Assembly: GCF_018860565.1 (NCBI RefSeq)
Contig: NZ_JAHKPS010000001.1
Coordinates: forward strand, 1 to 64,000
Length of the DNA: 64,000 nt
Reading direction: 5' to 3'
Source of the DNA: Winogradskyella psychrotolerans
GTDB taxonomy: Bacteria; Bacteroidota; Bacteroidia; Flavobacteriales; Flavobacteriaceae
The notes under the pieces are model-generated. The model saw nothing but the letters and a program-made list of their open reading frames with translations. It was not told the DNA's origin and made no database searches. Positions within the stretch are counted from its first letter, which is position 1, and the number at the start of each line of letters is the position of its first letter. Position numbers and translations under genes: made by a program. Positions 58,888 through 64,000 of this stretch are shown one piece after another.

Positions 58888-61368
58888 TTACAACTCATAA
58901 GCATTGTTATTCACAAAGAACACAGCGTTCACTAAAAAGAGTTTTCCATTTTCCCAGAAGCTTCTAAAAAGCGTGTTATCTACCATGTAAATAAAACTAC
59001 CGCTTCCCATGGGTTCTTCGCCAAATACTAAAGTTTGGTCTAATGCTTTTAAAGCCTGTTGGCCTGCAAAACCAGAAAACACTTTGGTGTCATTTAAGTA
59101 TGCCACGTTATAGCCGTTTTCTAATATATTGTATGCAGAGCTTCCTAATTTAAGCGTGAAATACTGATCGCTGTAACCAAATGCCATAGGATGCGTCGCA
59201 TCTACTTTGGTATTAAAAATAGCACCTGTAATAAGGTGGTTGCTGTACTCGCGTTCGCGATCTGCATAAGCCGTAAGGTTTTCTTTTTGGTCATCAGCTT
59301 CAGGTGTTTTAAAATTGAGACTAAAGCCTTCTTTACCCGCAAAACTTCGCAGTGCACCATCAATAGCAATTACTTTTCCGCCAGATTTTACCCAATCTTT
59401 TAGTTTTGTTAAGTTGTTTTCGGTGAACACTTTGCCGTAGTAGCCATTTGGCAGAATTAATACATTGTATTTGTTTAAATTGGTTTTGCTAAAATCATCG
59501 GTATTTATAGACGTCAACGGATAGTGTAATTGTTGTTCAAAGAAATGCCATAGTTCACCATAGCTTAAAGACGATGTGCCTTCACCAGAAAGAATAGCTA
59601 CCTTTTGTTTGTTTACCAATTTAATATCTGGCGAGCCCATATCTGGAGTGCTTTGTGAAAAACCAGAATTAATTGCTGTTAAAGGTTGTGCATGCTCTTG
59701 TGCAATGGTATTTAATTTTGAAACCATTTTTTTAATATGCTTATTGTCTCCTTTGGTGATGATGAGTGACCCTCGTTCAAATTTGGTGTTATTAGAAGTG
59801 AATGGTTTTTCGGTAAACCTCACTTTAAAATTTTGCTTTAATAGTTCTGCTAAAAACTGAGCATCTTCCATAGAGTTCCATTTGCTCACATAGCCATAAG
59901 CATCGTTTAAGTTTTGAAGTGCTTTTTTGCTTAAAATTATTCTGCTCTGTACTTGAGAGGTGCTTGCAATAGCATCTAATCCATAGGCATAAGGCAGTGA
60001 CCAAGCCGTGATATCGTAAGTTAAAGAATCTGAGAGTTTGGTGTTTGGTTCAAATAATACCTTTACCATTTTACCTTTGGGTTGATTGCTATGCACCACT
60101 ACCGCATTTGCATCTACATTAAAACTACCTTGTTTTCCTGTGGCATAATGGTAACCCGAAACCTTAGTGTTTGTGGCATTTTCGAAAGCAATCTGATGTT
60201 TATTTAAAAGCGTTTTTAGGCTATTCAATTTATCTTCATTGCCTTTTAAGACGTAGCTTTTGTATTTTAAGTTGGTATTATTAAAGAATTTACTAAACTC
60301 GGTATTTAATTGTTTTGCATTTTTTGAAGCCATTTCAACCGTAGAAAGTCCTGTGGTTGTATGGTGTGTTAAGCGTTCTACTAATGTTAACACATGGCCT
60401 TCGTCATTCAATATACCTAAACCAGCCATACCGTGACCGCCTTGCTCATAAGTCATTCCCATGGCTCCCATAAACGTTGGGTAGGTGTCTCCATAACTTG
60501 GATACAATAAATCAAAACGTTCTCTGGTAAAGAATAGCCAACCTTCTTTGTCAAAATACTTAGCGTGATTTTGTCCTATTTGTGTTTGGAAATCGCGTTG
60601 CCAATCGGTAATAATTTCATGAAGTGGTTCTGCTGCAGGTGCAAAATAGTATGGTTCGTTAATGCCTTGCTCATGGAAATCGACATGCACATGAGGCATC
60701 CATTTGTTATAAAACTCTAAACGTTGTTGTGTTTCTACTTGTGTTGCCCAAACCCAATCTCTATTTAAATCAAAGAGGTAATGATTTGGCCGTCCTGCTG
60801 GCCAAGGTTCGTTGTGTTCACTCGCTTGTTTGTCAACATCGTATGGTTCACTTTTTGTTCTGTTGTACCAATTAACGTAGCGATCACGACCGTCAGGATT
60901 TACACTTGGATCAATAATAACAACCGTGTTTTTAAGTAACTCTTGTTGCTCAGTTAGTAATTTATATAAGGTAAGCATAGACGCTTCAGAACTCGATGCT
61001 TCATTACCATGCACATTATAACTTAACCAAACAATGGCAATATCTGTTGCTGTTGCTTCGCCTTCTAATAAACCTGCATTTTTTAAATTGTTTTCTCTAA
61101 TAGTTTCGAGTTGCTTCATATTAGCTTCGCTCGTTACAAAAGCCAAATACAAATCTCTGCGCTCGTTGGTTTTTCCGTAGTTTTCTAATTTTACTTGATG
61201 AGGAGCTGCTTTTTCAACGGCTTTAAAATAATCAATAACCTGATGATTTCTGCTAAATTGTGTGCCAATATCATAACCTAAAAAGTCCGTTGGAGATGGA
61301 ATGGTTTGCGCTGAAGTTAAGGTTAGGCCACTAAAAACGACCAAAAGAGCTAAGATGAATTTTTGCAT
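58888..61368 (-). CDS. M14 family zinc carboxypeptidase
   Basis: The 826-residue secreted enzyme has a signal peptide (ILALLVVFSGLTLTSAQ). The M14 fold gives zinc ligands His120 and Glu123 in YNVHGNEASSSEAS, the substrate-binding NPDGRDRYVNWYN, FDLNRDWVW, HVDFHEQG (likely third zinc His) and MTYEQGGHG (catalytic Glu region). The C-terminal ~400 residues resemble the large Bacteroidota carboxypeptidases with an added DUF-type domain (e.g. VAILSGEGTSSLSYGELWHF). It releases C-terminal amino acids from peptides in the envelope. It is monocistronic. Confidence 0.92.
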   Translation of the reverse strand: MQKFILALLVVFSGLTLTSAQTIPSPTDFLGYDIGTQFSRNHQVIDYFKAVEKAAPHQVKLENYGKTNERRDLYLAFVTSEANMKQLETIRENNLKNAGLLEGEATATDIAIVWLSYNVHGNEASSSEASMLTLYKLLTEQQELLKNTVVIIDPSVNPDGRDRYVNWYNRTKSEPYDVDKQASEHNEPWPAGRPNHYLFDLNRDWVWATQVETQQRLEFYNKWMPHVHVDFHEQGINEPYYFAPAAEPLHEIITDWQRDFQTQIGQNHAKYFDKEGWLFFTRERFDLLYPSYGDTYPTFMGAMGMTYEQGGHGMAGLGILNDEGHVLTLVERLTHHTTTGLSTVEMASKNAKQLNTEFSKFFNNTNLKYKSYVLKGNEDKLNSLKTLLNKHQIAFENATNTKVSGYHYATGKQGSFNVDANAVVVHSNQPKGKMVKVLFEPNTKLSDSLTYDITAWSLPYAYGLDAIASTSQVQSRIILSKKALQNLNDAYGYVSKWNSMEDAQFLAELLKQNFKVRFTEKPFTSNNTKFERGSLIITKGDNKHIKKMVSKLNTIAQEHAQPLTAINSGFSQSTPDMGSPDIKLVNKQKVAILSGEGTSSLSYGELWHFFEQQLHYPLTSINTDDFSKTNLNKYNVLILPNGYYGKVFTENNLTKLKDWVKSGGKVIAIDGALRSFAGKEGFSLNFKTPEADDQKENLTAYADREREYSNHLITGAIFNTKVDATHPMAFGYSDQYFTLKLGSSAYNILENGYNVAYLNDTKVFSGFAGQQALKALDQTLVFGEEPMGSGSFIYMVDNTLFRSFWENGKLFLVNAVFFVNNNAYEL

Positions 61369-61484
61369 TTAATTTAAAATTAAGGTTGTAAGCTAGTAAA
61401 GATAGTTAGTGCAACTGAATTAACTAAAAATTAGCAGATAAAAAATTGAAGAGTATTATCTTTATGCCATAAATAAGTTTGATA

Positions 61485-63083
61485 ATGCCAACCAATTATA
61501 TTCCGTTTAAGGATACCAATTATTTCTCAGATTTTATATGCGATTATCTCGCTGAAAAAGAAGAGTTAAAAGAATTCTACCATCGTTTTCCTAAGTTGGA
61601 AAATTTTGAAGCACAGATAAAAGAAAAAGGTTTGTCTGTTAGAGCGCAGTCTAGAACTATTCTCGCAGAAACTTTAAAGCAGCAATACAAAAACATAGCG
61701 ACTTCAGAGCTAACAGCAGAACATATTGAACGTCTAAATCTTGAAAATACCTTCACGATTACTACAGGTCATCAATTAAACTTATTTACAGGACCATTGT
61801 ATTTTCTGTACAAGATTATTTCTACTATAAACCTAGCAAAGCAATTACAAACAGCATATCCAGAGTACAATTTTGTGCCTATGTATTGGATGGCTTCAGA
61901 AGATCATGATTTTGAAGAAATCAATTATTTCAATTTTAAAGGCAAAAAGATTCAGTGGAATTCTGATCAAACAGGAGCTGTTGGTCATTTTAATACCGAA
62001 GGTTTAGATGAAGTATTCGAGGTGATTTCTTTAGAATTTGGAGGTGGAAAACATGCGGAACAACTAAAAACATGGTTTAAAGAAGGCTATCTTAAGCATC
62101 ATAATTTAGCAGATGCTACACGTTATTTGGCTAATGCATTATTTGGAGAACATGGTTTAGTGATTATAGATGCCGATGATAGGGAATTGAAACGTTTGTT
62201 TATTCCACAGATGAAACAAGAAATGCTAGAACAAACAGCATTTAAAACTGTTTCTGAAACCAATAAGAAATTAGAAGATTTAGAATTAAAGATTCAAGTA
62301 AATCCGAGAGAGATTAACCTCTTTTATATTAAAGATGGTATACGCGAGCGTATTGTAGAAAGTGAAGGCGTTTATTCGGTACTAGATACTGATATTTCTT
62401 GGAGCAAGAGTGAGCTACTAGAGCATCTTGATGAATTTCCGGAGCGATTTTCGCCAAACGTGATTATGCGACCTTTATATCAAGAAGTGATTTTGCCAAA
62501 CCTCTGTTACATTGGTGGAGGCGGAGAAATGATTTATTGGTTGCAATTAAAATCTAATTTTAAAGCGCAGAATGTTACATTTCCGATGTTGCTATTACGA
62601 AATTCGGCCTTAGTAAAAACAACAAAGCAAGCAGAGAAGCTTGAGAAGTTGCATATTTCGGATAACGATTTGTTCTTAGATAGACATTCGTTTATTAATA
62701 AAAAGGTTAGAAAAATATCGAATATAGATATTGACTTTTCAGAGCAAATTCAACATTTAGAAACCCAATTTAAAAGCCTTTATGATTTAGCAGAACAAAC
62801 AGATAAATCTTTTATTGGTGCTGTAAAAGCCCAAGAAGTCAAACAATTAAAAGGCTTAAAACATCTTGAAAAACGATTGTTAATAGCACAAAAGCGGAAA
62901 TTAGCAGACCAAATTAGTCGTTGTACAGAATTACAAGAACAATTATTTCCTAATCAAAGTTTACAAGAACGAAACACTAATTTTTCAGAATTATATTTAG
63001 AGTTTGGCGAGGATTTAATACCAGAATTACTAAAAGCTTTAGAGCCATTGAAAGGTGAGTTCTTAATATTAAATTTAAAATAG
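61485..63083 (+). CDS. bshC: Bacillithiol biosynthesis cysteine-adding enzyme BshC
   Basis: The 532-residue enzyme adds cysteine to glucosaminyl-malate, the last step of bacillithiol synthesis. The ATG at 61485 gives the normal start MPTNYIPFKDTNYFSDFICD; a TTG two codons earlier is not used. Visible family parts are FTITTGHQLNLFTGPLYFLY, FVPMYWMASEDHDFEEINYF, SPNVIMRPLYQEVILPNLCY, IGGGGEMIYWLQLKSNF and a C-terminal coiled coil. Length matches known BshC (~530-540). Bacillithiol being made here supports roles for thiol-linked proteins such as DinB. It may be co-transcribed with the next gene, 3 bp away. Confidence 0.95.
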   Translation: MPTNYIPFKDTNYFSDFICDYLAEKEELKEFYHRFPKLENFEAQIKEKGLSVRAQSRTILAETLKQQYKNIATSELTAEHIERLNLENTFTITTGHQLNLFTGPLYFLYKIISTINLAKQLQTAYPEYNFVPMYWMASEDHDFEEINYFNFKGKKIQWNSDQTGAVGHFNTEGLDEVFEVISLEFGGGKHAEQLKTWFKEGYLKHHNLADATRYLANALFGEHGLVIIDADDRELKRLFIPQMKQEMLEQTAFKTVSETNKKLEDLELKIQVNPREINLFYIKDGIRERIVESEGVYSVLDTDISWSKSELLEHLDEFPERFSPNVIMRPLYQEVILPNLCYIGGGGEMIYWLQLKSNFKAQNVTFPMLLLRNSALVKTTKQAEKLEKLHISDNDLFLDRHSFINKKVRKISNIDIDFSEQIQHLETQFKSLYDLAEQTDKSFIGAVKAQEVKQLKGLKHLEKRLLIAQKRKLADQISRCTELQEQLFPNQSLQERNTNFSELYLEFGEDLIPELLKALEPLKGEFLILNLK

Positions 63084-63086
63084 TCC

Positions 63087-64000
63087 ATGCACAAGATTGA
63101 TATAGAGTTGGTAGAAATGACCTTAGATGTCATGAAATATGTCATCGGCCGCGTTTCTGCAACCGAACATCAAATAGGTAAACCTAAAAAATCTGAAGAA
63201 TTAAAAGCATTAGTTGGCGAAACCGTAACACCTGATGGTGTTGGAGGAGAATATGCGTTTAACCTTTGGAAAGCACATTTAGCAAAAGCCAATGTGCCTG
63301 TAGATCACCCAAGAAACTTGGCATTTGTACCAGCTTCACCAACGAAGGCGGCAATTATGTTTGATTTAATTACGTCGGCATCAAGTATACATGGCGCATA
63401 TTGGATGGAAGGTGCAGGAGGTATTTTTTGTGAAAACGAAGCCATGAAATGGATTGTGTCTTTAACAGGTTTACCAGAAGGTGCTTTTGGAGTTTTTACA
63501 AGTGGAGGCACAGCAGCTAATTTATCTGCGATTGTCACCGCTAGAGAACATTGGAGAGAAAATCCGGAGTTTAAGCGCGAAAAAGGATTGATTGTAACAT
63601 CAATAGGAGCACATTCATCCATAAAAGCCATGGCTAAAGTGGCTGATGTAGATATTGTTTTGGTAGATTCTGAAGAGCATTTAACAGGCGAAGCGCTTAG
63701 AGAAGCGATTGCAACATTAACCGAACACCAACGTAAATGTTTATTTGCTGTTGTTGCAACTGGAGGAACCACTAATGCTGGAATTATTGACGATTTAGAT
63801 AGTATAGCTAAAGTCTGCGAAGAAGAAAATCTATGGTTTCACGTCGATGCTGCTTATGGAGGAGGTGCTTTGGTAGCAGATTCTGTACGTCATTTATTTA
63901 ATGGTATAGAAAAAGCTGATAGTATTACCATTGATCCGCATAAATGGATGTTCTCACCATACGATTGTGGTGCTGTAATTTATAAGAATATGGAATTGGC
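63087..64000 (+). CDS. Pyridoxal-dependent decarboxylase (group II), 3' end outside window
   Basis: The frame starts 3 bp after the bshC stop and is open to the window's end; 304 codons are visible. It matches the glutamate/aromatic-L-amino-acid decarboxylase family: GVFTSGGTAANLSAIVTARE, AVVATGGTTNAGIIDDLDSI, FHVDAAYGGGALVADSVRH with the PLP-contacting Asp, and the Lys286 that forms the Schiff base in TIDPHKWMFSPYDCGAVI. The substrate (perhaps an aromatic amino acid, diaminobutyrate or aspartate) cannot be read. Start: the ATG at 63087, giving MHKIDIELVEMTLDVMKYVI. Confidence 0.92.
   Translation, partial: MHKIDIELVEMTLDVMKYVIGRVSATEHQIGKPKKSEELKALVGETVTPDGVGGEYAFNLWKAHLAKANVPVDHPRNLAFVPASPTKAAIMFDLITSASSIHGAYWMEGAGGIFCENEAMKWIVSLTGLPEGAFGVFTSGGTAANLSAIVTAREHWRENPEFKREKGLIVTSIGAHSSIKAMAKVADVDIVLVDSEEHLTGEALREAIATLTEHQRKCLFAVVATGGTTNAGIIDDLDSIAKVCEEENLWFHVDAAYGGGALVADSVRHLFNGIEKADSITIDPHKWMFSPYDCGAVIYKNMEL

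Noticed and set aside
63305..63772. 155-codon antisense frame over the decarboxylase
   Set aside because: It is the shadow of the clear PLP-decarboxylase frame on the plus strand, which has the Lys286 active site.
1..64000. CRISPR array, rRNA operon, prophage or complete insertion sequence
   Set aside because: No regularly spaced repeats, no rRNA sequence, no phage structural genes and no transposase were found in the window.

Overview
The window is a 64 kb piece of a low-GC chromosome from a member of the Flavobacteriaceae (Bacteroidota). The evidence is a gliding/type IX secretion style PorP/SprF protein beside a protein with a gliding-motility-associated C-terminus, other proteins with C-terminal type IX sorting signals, TonB/beta-barrel receptors, the rpmB-rpmG-DUF4295-ftsY gene order, a bacillithiol gene (bshC), promoters of the Bacteroidota form TAnnTTTG, and starts without Shine-Dalgarno sequences. 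The genus cannot be fixed from the sequence alone.

Layout. 1-4.4 kb: end of a giant surface adhesin, then a PorP/SprF protein and an OmpA-type peptidoglycan anchor, closed by a terminator. 4.5-6.9 kb: idi, a pterin synthase, manA, a small helical protein and tRNA-Thr. 7-12.2 kb, mostly minus strand: a DUF4369 lipoprotein, a DUF819 transporter, and a compact operon encoding an SPFH protein, a DUF4177 protein, a membrane protein and an Arc-type ribbon-helix-helix protein. Two members of that operon are only 52 and 59 residues. 11.06-11.2 kb: a sigma-54-like promoter followed by a highly structured, apparently non-coding RNA. 12.2-12.7 kb: a stretch without genes that holds a solitary terminator. 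12.7-21.4 kb: a VanX-like dipeptidase, envelope proteins, an ECF sigma factor/anti-sigma unit, a DEAD-box helicase, rlmF and a DUF4377-META protein. 21.5-36.4 kb: pyruvate carboxylase, a MOSC protein, a Crp-family regulator, htpG, fabH, an amidohydrolase, a TonB-type receptor and a solute symporter. 36.5-53.5 kb: a type IX-sorted protein, recR, a glycosyltransferase, an E2 acyltransferase, a hybrid histidine kinase, an exonuclease, an HPt protein, cinA, ribosomal proteins L28 and L33, ftsY and rimO. 53.7-58.7 kb: an accessory stretch with oxidoreductase and VOC genes, a decayed gene, and a DinB gene enclosed by 13-bp inverted repeats. 58.9-64 kb: an M14 carboxypeptidase, bshC and a truncated PLP-dependent decarboxylase.

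Most of the window is housekeeping and cell-envelope function. The parts that ordinary annotation does not explain are: (i) the candidate sigma-54-driven RNA at about 11090-11200, whose predicted start falls on the first base of its closing stem; (ii) the SPFH/ribbon-helix-helix operon with two half-sites 11 bp apart upstream; (iii) the cassette-like DinB unit at 55463-56315; and (iv) several dispersed palindromic repeats. All structural and regulatory statements come from reading the sequence; no folding or database search was run.
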